Assembly: GCA_032119595.1 (NCBI GenBank)
Contig: JAUMBQ010000008.1
Location: 310,001-374,000, forward strand
Direction: 5' to 3'
Length of the DNA: 64,000 nt
Origin: JAGIBJ01 sp032119595
GTDB taxonomy: Bacteria > Actinomycetota > Thermoleophilia > Solirubrobacterales > Solirubrobacteraceae
Part shown: positions 15,958 to 25,072 of the stretch, piece by piece
How the letters are laid out: every line of letters starts with the position of its first letter
Numbering within the stretch: the stretch's first letter is position 1
Program-made: the position numbers and the translations under genes
Notes under the pieces: generated by a model
The model's database searches: none
What the model saw: the letters and a program-made list of their open reading frames with translations, nothing else
What the model was told of the DNA's origin: nothing

Positions 15958-18537
15958 ATGAGCCTGGTCGATCACATCCCCGCCACGCCCGACTCGGACG
16001 CGCTCTACGACGCGTTCACCGAGTGGGCCGAAAGCACGGGGCTCACCCTCTATCCGCACCAGGAGGAGGCCGCGATCGAGCTGTTCGACGAGCGCAACCT
16101 GATCCTCGCCACGCCGACCGGGTCGGGCAAGTCGATGGTCGCGATCGCCGCACACTTCGCCGCGCTCGCGCACGACCGCACGAGCTTCTACACGGCGCCG
16201 ATCAAGGCGCTCGTGTCGGAGAAGTTCTTTGCGCTGTGCAATGTGTTCGGGGCCGACAACGTGGGGATGCTGACCGGCGACGCGGCCGTGAACGCCGACG
16301 CCCCGATCATCTGCTGCACGGCCGAGATCCTCGCCAACCTCGCGCTGCGCGACGGCCCGGACGCGGATGTCGGACAGGTCGTGATGGACGAGTTCCACTA
16401 CTACGCCGAGCCGCAGCGCGGTTGGGCCTGGCAGGTGCCGCTGCTCTGCCTGCCCCAGGCGCAGTTCGTCTTGATGTCGGCGACCCTCGGCGACACGACC
16501 GCGATCAGTGAAGACCTGACCCGCCGGACCGGCCGCGAAACGGCCGTCGTCGAAGGCACCGAGCGCCCGGTGCCACTCTCGTACGAGTGGTCGGTCGAGC
16601 CGCTGCACGAAAAGCTCGAAGAGCTCGTCCGCGACGACCAGGCCCCGATCTACGTCGTGCATTTCACGCAGGCCTCCGCGCTAGAGCGGGCGCAGTCGCT
16701 GCTGTCGGCCAAGCTGTGCACCCGCGACGAGAAGGACGCAATCGCTGAGGCGATCGGGGCGTTCCGGTTCAACGCGGGGTTCGGCCGCACGCTGTCGAAG
16801 CTGGTGCGCAGCGGCATCGGCGTCCACCACGCGGGCATGCTCCCGAGGTATCGCCGGCTCGTCGAGCAGCTCGCGCAGACCGGCCAGCTGAAGGTCATCT
16901 GCGGCACCGACACGCTCGGCGTCGGCATCAACGTGCCGATCCGGACGGTCGTCTTCACCGGGCTGACCAAGTACGACGGCACGAAGAACCGCATCCTCAA
17001 AGCGCGCGAGTTCCACCAGATCGCCGGGCGCGCCGGCCGTGCTGGCTTCGACACGTCGGGCCATGTGGTGGTGCAGGCCCCCGAGCACGTGATCGAGAAC
17101 GCTCGCCGCCTGGCAAAGGCCGGCGACGATGAAAAGAAGCGCAAGCGGGTGCAGCGCGTAAAGCCGGCCGACGGCGTGGTGAGCTGGACCGAAGAGACCT
17201 ACGCGCGACTCAAGACGGCCGTGCCCGAGCCGCTGGTCTCCCGCATGAAGGTCGACCACTCGATGATCCTCAACGTCGTCAACCAGCCCGCGGATCCGAT
17301 CGAGACGATGCGTGGCCTCATGGAGGACAACCACGAGGACGAGCGCGGCCGCGAGAAGCTGTCAGCGCAGGCGCAGTCGCTCGGCGACGAGTTGCTCGAG
17401 GCCGGTGTCCTCCAGTGGCTCGATGAGCCGGACCAGCACGGTCGCACCCTCCAGCTCGCCCCGGAGCTACAGACGGACTTCGCGCTGAATCAGCCGCTGG
17501 CGTCGTTCGCCCAGGCGGCGTTTGCGCTCGTCGATCCAGAGTCGGAGACGTATTCGCTGGACCTCTTGTCGGTGGTGGAGTCGATCCTTGATGACCCGTT
17601 CCCGGTGCTGATGGCGCAGGCCAAGTACGAACGCGGCGAGGCGGTCGCGGAGATGAAGGCCGAGGGCATCGAGTACGAGGAGCGGATGGAGCTGCTGGAG
17701 CAGGTCACGTATCCCAAGCCGCTCGCCGAGCCGCTCACGCAGGCGCTGGCGATCTACCGCGAGACGCACCCCTGGGTGCGCGAGTCCGATCTTTCGCCCA
17801 AGTCGGTCGTGCGCGACATGTACGAGTGGGGCCGCAGCTTCAGCGAGTTCATCGCGTTCTACGGCATCACCCGCTCCGAGGGCGCGGTGCTGCGGTACCT
17901 GAGCGACGCGTATCGGGCCCTGCGCCAGACGGTGCCGGAGTCGTTCCGCACGGAGGAGCTCGACGACATCCGTGAATGGCTTGGCGAGGTCGTGCGCCAG
18001 ACCGACTCGAGCCTGCTCGATGAGTGGGAGGCGCTGACCGATCCGGACAAGGTCGCCGAGGCGGCGGCCCGTGCCGCGGCGAACGAGCCCGAGCCGCCGG
18101 CCCGCCCGATCACGGCCAACGAGCGGGCGTTCTCCGTGATGGTGCGCAACGCGATGTTCCAGAAGGTGCAGCTCGCGTCGCGCGACCGCTTTGACACCCT
18201 GGCCGCCGCCGAGCTGGCCGCGGCGACGCTGAGCGGTCCGCTGGAGCGCCCGACGATGGATGCCGTGGCGTGGGAAGAGTCCCTGGGCGCGTACTGGGAG
18301 GAGCACGAGTCGATGGACGCCGGCCCAGCCGCCCGCTCCCCCAGCCTGCTCATCATCGACAAGTCCGCCGCGGGCGAGCCGCGATCCTGGTCGGTCCGCC
18401 AGATCATCAACGATCCCGAAGAGCACCTCGACTGGTCGATCGTCGCGACCATCGACCTGGACATCTCCGACGACGCCGGCGAACCCGTGATCCGCACCCA
18501 GTCGTTCAGCAACGGAGCACTCACGGAGCGCGAGTAG
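15958..18537 (+). CDS. Ski2-like DEAD/DEAH-box helicase with DUF3516 C-terminus
   Basis: The protein has 859 aa. It contains superfamily 2 motifs in order: Q-like YPHQEEA (32-38), Walker A ATPTGSGKS (51-59), TAPIKALVSEKF, DEFH box (144-147), SAT in LMSATLGDTT, GVGINVPIRTVVFTGLTKYD and motif VI QIAGRAGRAGFD. The C-terminal ~400 residues, with YPKPLAEPLTQALAIYRETH and SEFIAFYGITRSEGAVLRYL, match the DUF3516 region of actinobacterial helicases. Relatives unwind RNA or act in RNA decay or ribosome assembly; the exact substrate is unknown. The gene stands alone, separated from egtD by 126 bp, and the Fic gene follows. Confidence 0.88.
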   Translation: MSLVDHIPATPDSDALYDAFTEWAESTGLTLYPHQEEAAIELFDERNLILATPTGSGKSMVAIAAHFAALAHDRTSFYTAPIKALVSEKFFALCNVFGADNVGMLTGDAAVNADAPIICCTAEILANLALRDGPDADVGQVVMDEFHYYAEPQRGWAWQVPLLCLPQAQFVLMSATLGDTTAISEDLTRRTGRETAVVEGTERPVPLSYEWSVEPLHEKLEELVRDDQAPIYVVHFTQASALERAQSLLSAKLCTRDEKDAIAEAIGAFRFNAGFGRTLSKLVRSGIGVHHAGMLPRYRRLVEQLAQTGQLKVICGTDTLGVGINVPIRTVVFTGLTKYDGTKNRILKAREFHQIAGRAGRAGFDTSGHVVVQAPEHVIENARRLAKAGDDEKKRKRVQRVKPADGVVSWTEETYARLKTAVPEPLVSRMKVDHSMILNVVNQPADPIETMRGLMEDNHEDERGREKLSAQAQSLGDELLEAGVLQWLDEPDQHGRTLQLAPELQTDFALNQPLASFAQAAFALVDPESETYSLDLLSVVESILDDPFPVLMAQAKYERGEAVAEMKAEGIEYEERMELLEQVTYPKPLAEPLTQALAIYRETHPWVRESDLSPKSVVRDMYEWGRSFSEFIAFYGITRSEGAVLRYLSDAYRALRQTVPESFRTEELDDIREWLGEVVRQTDSSLLDEWEALTDPDKVAEAAARAAANEPEPPARPITANERAFSVMVRNAMFQKVQLASRDRFDTLAAAELAAATLSGPLERPTMDAVAWEESLGAYWEEHESMDAGPAARSPSLLIIDKSAAGEPRSWSVRQIINDPEEHLDWSIVATIDLDISDDAGEPVIRTQSFSNGALTERE

Positions 18538-18551
18538 CACGAAAGCGTGAT

Positions 18552-18586
18552 AAATCTACTAATGAACCCGTTCGGTTATTAGATTT
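18552..18586. promoter_or_regulatory. AT-rich imperfect palindrome at the fic start, possible autoregulatory operator
   Basis: The outer half-sites AAATCTA (18552-18558) and TAGATTT (18580-18586) are exact inverted repeats. Inside them, CTAATGAACC and GGTTATTAG are inverted repeats with one base missing. The block is strikingly AT-rich in a GC-rich window and abuts the putative TTG start of the Fic gene, whose C-terminus is a winged helix. Operator function is inferred. Confidence 0.5.
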
Positions 18587-19649
18587 GCGCTCGTTTCTTG
18601 CTACCCCACCGCTAAGCAGCGTCCCGATCGACGCCGTCTCGCTCCTCGCCTCGATCGACCTTGGCCGCGGGCGGGAGGAACTTCACCAAACGCAGGCTCC
18701 GCAAGTGCTTGAGCGGTTGGCTCAAACCGCGAAGTTCGCCTCGATCACCGCCTCGAACGCAATCGAAAACGTGTTCGTTGGCGACGAGCGCGCGATGGAA
18801 CTCATCAGGGCGCCGGCCGAAACGAGCTACGCGAACCGGACTGAGCAAGAGTTCGCTGGGTACCGCGACGCCAGCGACTACCTCGTTGACAAGCCGCTCG
18901 AACCACTCAGCGTCCCGCTGCTGCTTCATCTGCATCGCCTGCTCATGCAGCACACGGGCGACCCCCTGGCGGGGCGACTCAAGGTCAGTGACAACTTCAT
19001 CGGAGAGGAGCGGCCCGACGGTTCCGTCATCACGGTGTTCAAGCCCGTTCCTGCGGGCCCACCGACCGAGTGGCACCTGGAGGAGCTCGTTGCGCGGTAC
19101 GAGACCGCTGTCCTGGCCGGCTCGACGCCAGCGCCATTGCTCGTCGCACTGCTGGTGCTCGACTTCCTGGCGATCCACCCGTTCGAGGACGGCAACGGGA
19201 GAATCGCGCGTCTCCTGACTACCTGCGAGCTGTACCGGCACGGCTACGGTGTCGCCCGATACGCGTCGCTAGAGCAACGGATTTACGAGGCGAAGAACTC
19301 CTATTACCTGTCGCTCCGGGAATCGCAGACCTCCTGGCACGAGGGCGGCCATGATCCCTGGCCGTGGTCCCTGTTCTTCCTGCGCATCGTCTCCGGTGCG
19401 TACTCGGACTTCGAAGATCGGGTCGTCTCGGGCCGTTCCCTCGAAGGCCTGAGCAAGGGCGAACAGGTGCGCGAGTACGTCCTGGAGCAGGCTCCGGCCG
19501 AGTTCCGCTTCGTCGAAATCGAGGCGTCCCTGCCGGACATCAGCCAAGCAACCATCCGGAACGCGCTCAAGGAGCTGGCGAACGAAGGGCGAGTGCGGGC
19601 TGGGCGAGGCCGTTCCGCCCACTGGACGAGGATCGACCCGACCGGGTAG
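18585..19649 (+). CDS. Fic-family protein adenylyltransferase with N-terminal inhibitory helix and C-terminal winged helix
   Basis: The protein has about 354 aa. The catalytic motif HPFEDGNGRIARLL (His198) is intact, so AMP transfer to a target hydroxyl is expected. The N-terminal inhibitory motif S-x3-E-N is at Ser57-Glu61-Asn62 (class II Fic), whose Glu blocks ATP until relieved. The C-terminal ~70 residues (LSKGEQVREYVLEQ, then ISQATIRNALKELANEGRVR) form a winged helix typical of Fic proteins that bind DNA. The start is uncertain: no ATG or GTG fits in frame, so TTG at 18585 is proposed. The frame runs open into the helicase 3' end. The first codons (tta, tct, act, aat) are unusually AT-rich. 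No antitoxin gene is adjacent. Confidence 0.85.
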   Translation: MRSFLATPPLSSVPIDAVSLLASIDLGRGREELHQTQAPQVLERLAQTAKFASITASNAIENVFVGDERAMELIRAPAETSYANRTEQEFAGYRDASDYLVDKPLEPLSVPLLLHLHRLLMQHTGDPLAGRLKVSDNFIGEERPDGSVITVFKPVPAGPPTEWHLEELVARYETAVLAGSTPAPLLVALLVLDFLAIHPFEDGNGRIARLLTTCELYRHGYGVARYASLEQRIYEAKNSYYLSLRESQTSWHEGGHDPWPWSLFFLRIVSGAYSDFEDRVVSGRSLEGLSKGEQVREYVLEQAPAEFRFVEIEASLPDISQATIRNALKELANEGRVRAGRGRSAHWTRIDPTG

Positions 19650-19654
19650 TACGA

Positions 19655-19690
19655 CGAAGGGCGCCCCGGCCGAAGCCGAGACGCCCTTCG
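19655..19690 (-). terminator. Hairpin terminator after the thiolase gene, UUCG tetraloop
   Basis: On the minus strand, 16-nt arms starting CGAAGGGCGTCTCGGC close a TTCG loop as C(UUCG)G, with two G-U pairs. These would be mismatches on the plus strand, so the fold belongs to the thiolase transcript, whose stop is 27 nt away. The outer nine bases of the stem are identical to the sigma-gene terminator at 2087-2116. Confidence 0.8.
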
Positions 19691-19716
19691 TGAGCTTCAG
19701 GTGAGGCTGGTCGGCC

Positions 19717-20907
19717 CTAGATGCGCTCGACCAAAATCGCCATACCGAGGCCGCCGGCGACGCACATGGACTCGATGCCGTAGCGACCGCCGGTCTTCTC
19801 GAGACCGTTGATGAGGGTGGTCATGATGCGGGCGCCGGTCATGCCGAACGGGTGACCGAGGGCGATAGCGCCGCCGAACGGGTTCAGCTGCTCCTTGGAG
19901 ATGCCGAGCTCCTTCATCGACGGAACGATCTGCGCGGCGAAGGCCTCGTTGATCTCGACGATGTCGATGTCTTCGATCTTCTTGCCGGTGGCAGCGAGGA
20001 GCTTCTGGATGGCCGGGATCGGGCCGACACCCATGTACTCCGGGTCGAGACCGGCGACCGACGTGGCGATGATGCGAGCGCGCGGCTTGAGGCCGAGCTT
20101 CTCAGCCTTGTCGGCGCTCATGATGAGCGTCGCGGCAGCGCCGTCGTTCAGCGGGCAGGCGTTGCCGGCCGTGACGGTGCCGTCGGGCTTGAACGCCGGG
20201 CGGAGCTTCGCGAGGCCCTCAGCGGTCGTGCCGGCGCGCGGGCCGTCGTCCTTGGTGACGACCGTCTCGGGCACGTCGATGGTGTTGCCCTCTTTGTCGA
20301 CGTCCTGGTGGGCGGCGACGGTGACGCCGACGATCTCAGCGTCGAAGTGGCCGGACTCCTGGGCGGCGACGGCGCGCTGCTGGGAGATGGCGGCCCACTC
20401 GTCCTGCTCCTCGCGGGTGACGCCGTAACGCTCGGCGACGTTCTCGGCGGTGAGGCCCATGGGGATGTAGACGTTCGTGATCGAACCCTCGGAGCCGTTG
20501 AGCTTCGGGTGGAACTCCCACTGGCCGCCCTGGACGGTGCGGGACACGGCCTCGACGCCAGCGGCGATGTACTGATCGCCTTCGCCGGCGACGATCGCGT
20601 GGAACGCATTGCGGATCGACTGCAGCGACGACGCGCAGAAGCGGTTGACCGTGACACCGGGGACCTCGAACGGCAGACCGCCGAGGATGCCGGCGTTGCG
20701 GCCGATGTTGTAGCCGGTCTCGGCTTCACCGAAGGCGCAGCCCATGATGAGGTCGACGGTCTCGGAGAAGTCGACGCCGGGGTTGCGCTCGATGAGCGCC
20801 TTGATCGGTAGCGACCCGAGATCGTCACCACGGACGGTCTTCAGGGAACCCTTGACGGCGCGGCCGATCGGGGTGCGGATTGCGTCAACAATGACGGCTT
20901 CAGGCAT
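19717..20907 (-). CDS. Acetyl-CoA acyltransferase (thiolase)
   Basis: A 396-aa thiolase-fold enzyme. It has the nucleophile Cys91 in VNRFCASSLQSI, the loop NEAFAAQ, the active-site His in GGAIALGHPFGMTGAR and the C-terminal Cys in CVAGGLGMAI. It would cleave 3-ketoacyl-CoA in beta-oxidation or condense two acetyl-CoA, and sequence alone does not separate FadA from PhaA types. The ATG at 20907 has GGAG nine bases upstream. The zincin and acyl-CoA dehydrogenase genes lie upstream on the same strand, the latter suggesting a fatty-acid degradation setting. Confidence 0.9.
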   Translation of the reverse strand: MPEAVIVDAIRTPIGRAVKGSLKTVRGDDLGSLPIKALIERNPGVDFSETVDLIMGCAFGEAETGYNIGRNAGILGGLPFEVPGVTVNRFCASSLQSIRNAFHAIVAGEGDQYIAAGVEAVSRTVQGGQWEFHPKLNGSEGSITNVYIPMGLTAENVAERYGVTREEQDEWAAISQQRAVAAQESGHFDAEIVGVTVAAHQDVDKEGNTIDVPETVVTKDDGPRAGTTAEGLAKLRPAFKPDGTVTAGNACPLNDGAAATLIMSADKAEKLGLKPRARIIATSVAGLDPEYMGVGPIPAIQKLLAATGKKIEDIDIVEINEAFAAQIVPSMKELGISKEQLNPFGGAIALGHPFGMTGARIMTTLINGLEKTGGRYGIESMCVAGGLGMAILVERI

Positions 20908-21035
20908 ATCGGATTTCTCCGTTTTTTTGTTGCGTCCCGGCCGTCTCACTCGACAGGACATGACTTCCCCGGCAGTCACACTCCACGGGGGCTGCCAAGC
21001 AGTCTACGGGGTCGTAGCTTGCGCGTGTCGTTTCG

Positions 21036-21644
21036 TCATTCCAGGCCCATATCCCGGACGCCGAGTTCGTCGGCACCGAGGTGGTGGGCGAGTTCGTGGC
21101 GAACGGTGATGGTGATCTGCTCGCGGAGCAGGTCGGCGTCGTGGCCGAAGTCGCGGCGCAGGGCGTCGCGGAAGATGAGGACGCGCGGCGCGAAATTGCC
21201 GCCGGCGACCGTGTCGCCTTCGTAGATGCCGTAGGCGCCCGCCTTGATGCCGCCGTCGGTGACGACGATGGCGAGGTTGCGCAGGGCGCCGCGGAGGATG
21301 TCCGGAAGGTCGTCGAGGGCTTCGCCGACGATCTCCTCGAAGTCCTCGTCGCGCCACGGGTCCTGGACCATGAACTCGTCTTCGTCGGGGTCGACGGTGA
21401 GGCCTTGGGCGGCGAGCCGCTCACTGCGCTCAACCATCCGGTCGAAGTCGTCCTCGGAGACCGGGTCCCAGTGGGCGGAGCGCACGCCGATCGCCGCGAC
21501 GATCGACCCGAGGATCAGGATGGCGGCCGCGGCGGCTGCGAAGCCCGCGATGAGTCGCGAGACTGGCGATGAGACGAGCGCTACCGCGACCAGCAGCGTG
21601 ACCACGGCGAGGAGCTTTGCCAGCCCCATTCCTCTCCGCTCCAT
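21036..21644 (-). CDS. Membrane-tethered zincin-like metallopeptidase
   Basis: The protein has 202 aa. Two hydrophobic segments at the N-terminus (LLAVVTLLVAVALVSS and LIAGFAAAAAAILILGSIVA) are followed by a soluble domain of the Zincin_1 (DUF1025, PF06262) metallopeptidase family. That domain has FEEIVGEALDDLP, an IYEGDTV segment and the zinc motif HELAHHLG. The C-terminal ~115 residues correspond to the usual stand-alone family protein, so the membrane anchor is an addition. AAGGA lies ten bases before the ATG at 21644. Substrates are unknown. Confidence 0.82.
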   Translation of the reverse strand: MERRGMGLAKLLAVVTLLVAVALVSSPVSRLIAGFAAAAAAILILGSIVAAIGVRSAHWDPVSEDDFDRMVERSERLAAQGLTVDPDEDEFMVQDPWRDEDFEEIVGEALDDLPDILRGALRNLAIVVTDGGIKAGAYGIYEGDTVAGGNFAPRVLIFRDALRRDFGHDADLLREQITITVRHELAHHLGADELGVRDMGLE

Positions 21645-21688
21645 GGTGTCGCCGTCCTTCTCGCGAGCCAGCGCTCGCCCCTTGAGTG

Positions 21689-22846
21689 TTAGCCGAGGAG
21701 ATCGCGAGCGATAACGACTCGCTGGATCTCGCTGGTGCCTTCGTAGATCTGTGTCAGCTTAGCGTCGCGCATCATGCGCTCGACCGGATATTCGGTCACG
21801 TAGCCGTAACCGCCGAGGACTTGGACGGCCTCGGTCGTGACGGCCATGGCCGTGTCGGCGCAGATCAGCTTCGCCATCGAGCTGTAACGCGACGCGTCGG
21901 GGGTGCCCGCTTCGATCTTGCAGCAGGCGGTGTAGAGGAGTTCGCGCGCGGCCGCCGTCTTGGCTTCCATGTCGGCCAGCTTCCACTGAATGCCCTGGAA
22001 CTGCGAGAGGGACTTGCCGAATTGCTCGCGCTCTTTGGCGTAGGCGACGGCGTAGTCGGTGGCGCCCTGCGCGAGACCGACGGCCTGCGCGGCTGCGCCG
22101 AGGCGCGAGACCTGGAGCGTTCCGAGGGCGACGCGCATGCCCTTGCCAACCTCACCGATCACGTTCGCCGCGGGCACGCGGACGTCGTCGAAGATCGGCT
22201 GGCCGGTCGGCGAGCTGCGCATCCCCATCTTGTGCTCGAGCTTGCCGACGGAGACGCCGGGGCGGTCCGCCTCAACGAGGAACGCGGTGATGCGGCGCTT
22301 CGGCTCGCGCTCGGTAACCGCAAAGACGATGTAGAACGTCGCGATGCCGGTGTTCGTGATCCAGTTCTTCGTGCCGTTGATGACCCAGTCGTCGCCATCC
22401 AGGCGCGCGCTCGTGACCATGCCGCCCGCGTCGGAGCCGGCGCCCGGCTCCGAGAGGCCGAAGGCCGGGATCGCCTTGCCGGAGGCGCAGTCCGGCAGGA
22501 CGCGCTGCTTCATCTCGTCGGAGCCGAAGAGCTTGATCGGCAGCGTGCCGAGCTCCTGCGTCATGAGCTGAAGGGCCGTCGAACCGTCCGCCTTGGCGAG
22601 TTCCTCGATGGCGATGTTGAGCATCAGCGTGCCGGTACCGGTGCCGCCGTGCTCCTCGTCGAACGGGAGGCCGAAGATGTCGTTCTCCGAGAGGATCTTG
22701 CGGATCTCCCAGCCGTATTCGGAGTTCTCGTCAAGCGCGGCCGCGCGCGGCGCCACCTGTTCGGTCGCGATCGAGCGCACGAGGTCGCGCAGCTCCGTGA
22801 TCTCGTCGGGAAGCAGGTAGGGGGCGGTCGTCGCGAGGTCCGGCAT
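21689..22846 (-). CDS. Acyl-CoA dehydrogenase
   Basis: A 385-aa FAD enzyme that introduces the alpha-beta double bond into acyl-CoA. Family signatures are PAFGLSEPGAGSDAGGM (FAD/substrate loop), WVINGTKNWITNTG, the C-terminal helix region QVLGGYGYVTEYPVERMMRD and YEGTSEIQRVVIARDLLG, which carries the usual Glu base in YEGTSE. Length is standard. It is on the same strand as the zincin and thiolase genes, 44 bp from the former. Short- or medium-chain specificity cannot be decided here. Confidence 0.93.
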   Translation of the reverse strand: MPDLATTAPYLLPDEITELRDLVRSIATEQVAPRAAALDENSEYGWEIRKILSENDIFGLPFDEEHGGTGTGTLMLNIAIEELAKADGSTALQLMTQELGTLPIKLFGSDEMKQRVLPDCASGKAIPAFGLSEPGAGSDAGGMVTSARLDGDDWVINGTKNWITNTGIATFYIVFAVTEREPKRRITAFLVEADRPGVSVGKLEHKMGMRSSPTGQPIFDDVRVPAANVIGEVGKGMRVALGTLQVSRLGAAAQAVGLAQGATDYAVAYAKEREQFGKSLSQFQGIQWKLADMEAKTAAARELLYTACCKIEAGTPDASRYSSMAKLICADTAMAVTTEAVQVLGGYGYVTEYPVERMMRDAKLTQIYEGTSEIQRVVIARDLLG

Positions 22847-22919
22847 GGCGTTCAGACTAGAGAAGCGACTGATACCGGGAGAGGAGCCACAGCCTGCGGC
22901 CTGCTGTTCCCGGCGGAGG

Positions 22920-24341
22920 TCAGAGCCCGCCGCCGCGCAGCACGTACGGGATCGTGCGCAGGAGGATCTTCACGTCGGTCCAGAACGACCAGGTCGTCAC
23001 GTAGAGGTAGTCGATCTTGACCATCTCGTGGAGCGGGATCTTGGCCGAGCCGAGGATCTGCCACTGACCGGTCATGCCGGGTGTCAGAGCCAGACGGCGG
23101 CGATGCCAGCCGACCACCTGACTGTCTTCGTCGACGACGAGCGGGCGCGGGCCCACGAGCGACATGTCGCCCTTGAACACGTTGAAGAGCTGCGGGAGCT
23201 CGTCGAGCGACGTCTTGCGCAGGATCCGGCCGACGCGCGTGATGCGAGGATCGCCGGCGATCTTGAAGAGCCCGACCGTCTCGTTGTCCCCGCGAAGTTC
23301 GTCCTTGCGGGCATCGGCGTCCGCGACCATCGTGCGGAATTTGAGAATCTCGAAGCGCTCGCCGTCGCGGCCGACGCGCGTCTGGCGGAAGAACACGTCG
23401 CCGCGGGTATCGAGCTTGATCGCGGCAGCGATGATGAGCAGGATCGGCGAGACGACGAAGAGTCCACCCCCGGACACCGCGAGGTCGAGACTGCGCTTGA
23501 GCATGAGCGACGAGCGCGCCATGCGCAGGCGTCGCATCGCCAGAAGCTGCATGCCGGACAGGTCGTCGAACACGACCGAGGAGCCGAGCACCTCGAAGAT
23601 GCGCGGAACGAGCGTGACGTTCACGCCGACGGCCTTGATGGCGCGGACGACATCGAGGATCTCGCTCTGGTCGACCTGCTCCGGCGCGACGATGACGCGC
23701 TCGATGCCACCCTCGGAAATCGCCCGCTCCAGGCGCGGGATCAGCGCCTCGACCTGACCGGGGACGAACGAGATTCGGTCGACGACATGCGCGCTGACGG
23801 CGTGCGTGCCCTCAAGCTTGGCGGCGACATCCTCAGCCGTAGCCTCGGCGCCGAGCACCAGGCATCGCTCGACGGCGACACGGCTCGTCACGAACGATCG
23901 CGCGGCGTAGCGGAACAGCAGAAGCGAGAAGAAGCTGGAGACCCAGAGGGCGAACACGGTGGTGTTCGTCAGCGCACCGAACACGATCCGGTCGTCGAGG
24001 AAGCTCGCGACGAGCGCGACCACCGTGGCGACGTGGAAGAGCTGGGGAGCCTCGTCGAGCGTCGTCTTGCGCAGGAGGAGTTCGTCACGGTCGTACAGGC
24101 CAATCGCCTTCGCGATGACCACGACGACGGGAATCGCGAGGAGCGCCGTGATCCGGGGCGTCTGACCGCCAACCAGTCCGATGGAGATCGCCAGCGACAG
24201 GAACATCGACGTCGCGTCCGAGGTGGCGAGCGCGCGCCGATACGTGCGATCGCGGCGACCACTCGTGTGGGAGTGGCTGCGCTCGATGATCGGGCGCTCG
24301 GCGACGACCGCCTCGGTGGGAATCGAGCTGGCCGCAGGCAT
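22920..24341 (-). CDS. Polyprenyl-phosphate hexose-1-phosphate transferase (WbaP/undecaprenyl type)
   Basis: The protein has 473 aa from the ATG at 24341. Earlier in-frame starts at 24368 and 24506 are possible, and no start has a good ribosome site. Four N-terminal TM helices (about 45-145) are followed by a CoA-binding-like Rossmann segment (RCLVLGAEATAEDVAAKL). The catalytic Bac_transf domain comes after the last TM: KRSLDLAVSGGGLFVVSPIL, GRDGERFEILKFRTM, KTSLDELPQLFNVFKGDMSL and VGPRPL. It would load the first sugar phosphate onto undecaprenyl phosphate for exopolysaccharide or O-antigen-like glycan assembly. A paralogue is encoded divergently at 25073. Confidence 0.9.
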   Translation of the reverse strand: MPAASSIPTEAVVAERPIIERSHSHTSGRRDRTYRRALATSDATSMFLSLAISIGLVGGQTPRITALLAIPVVVVIAKAIGLYDRDELLLRKTTLDEAPQLFHVATVVALVASFLDDRIVFGALTNTTVFALWVSSFFSLLLFRYAARSFVTSRVAVERCLVLGAEATAEDVAAKLEGTHAVSAHVVDRISFVPGQVEALIPRLERAISEGGIERVIVAPEQVDQSEILDVVRAIKAVGVNVTLVPRIFEVLGSSVVFDDLSGMQLLAMRRLRMARSSLMLKRSLDLAVSGGGLFVVSPILLIIAAAIKLDTRGDVFFRQTRVGRDGERFEILKFRTMVADADARKDELRGDNETVGLFKIAGDPRITRVGRILRKTSLDELPQLFNVFKGDMSLVGPRPLVVDEDSQVVGWHRRRLALTPGMTGQWQILGSAKIPLHEMVKIDYLYVTTWSFWTDVKILLRTIPYVLRGGGL

Positions 24342-25072
24342 GGTGAGCTGGTCGCCGTGATCGTTCACGGCGACGCCTGGGGGACGGCGGGGGGAGAGCC
24401 CGAGTCGAAGAGCACGACGACGGGCCCTATCGACGATCTCGGGAGTAGACAACGCTTCTCGATCGATGTGGGACACGATGCTCTTTGCAGAGCACTCGCT
24501 CTGCAAGCTACGTCACAGATGCGGGGGACGCAACCGTTCGGGCGTGAAGTGAGGACGTTCCCCCAGAGTCGTTGACGCAACCTCAATAGCGTCCAGACCG
24601 CAGTAACGCACCAAGAAACCAAACAGCGCGAGGGTCATCGGCGAGCGCTTGACGAGCGCGCGGCTCCATGCCGTGCACCACGACGCGGCGCACGCGGAAA
24701 CGCACCGAGTTCAGCGGCCCGCAACGCAAATGCACCTCTATTTAGTGCAACAGACGCGGCGTATTCACCGGCAAGACCGGGGATCGGGCGGACCTCGTCG
24801 ACCTGCGCCAAGACCTGTCGATCTGCCCGTCCCGCCGCCGTGCAAGCACCCAGCACGACGAGTGCGAGCGTGAGCCATGTCACGGAGAGGATGAGGACAA
24901 GCGGCATTGACCTCACTATCGGTGGGCGACGGGCACGCTGGTATGCAATACGGGACGTAGCTAGACGGATGTCGTAAATCGCCGCACACGATCGGGCCTC
25001 GCTGCCGACTCACCTATCAGTGCCTCACGCCTCGCATCACGCACGCGGAGACGCATCCCCCAGCCTCACCGC
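24342..25072. other. 731-bp region between the two divergent sugar transferases
   Basis: It contains the promoters of both transferases and one questionable small gene (next entry). Parts are less GC-rich than the surroundings (for example around 24575-24625 and 24720-24765). No clear repeat or hairpin was found. Confidence 0.4.
24635..24907 (-). CDS. Possible small lipoprotein (doubtful)
   Basis: The product has 90 aa beginning MPLVLILSVTWLTLALVVLG, immediately followed by ACTAAGRAD. This is a credible lipoprotein signal with the lipobox LGAC. GAGG lies only three bases before the ATG. The C-terminal half becomes Arg/Ala rich and looks like non-coding reading, so this may be the broken remnant of a longer lipoprotein gene, a very small real one, or chance. 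It lies between two glycan transferase genes. Confidence 0.3.
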   Translation of the reverse strand: MPLVLILSVTWLTLALVVLGACTAAGRADRQVLAQVDEVRPIPGLAGEYAASVALNRGAFALRAAELGAFPRAPRRGARHGAARSSSARR

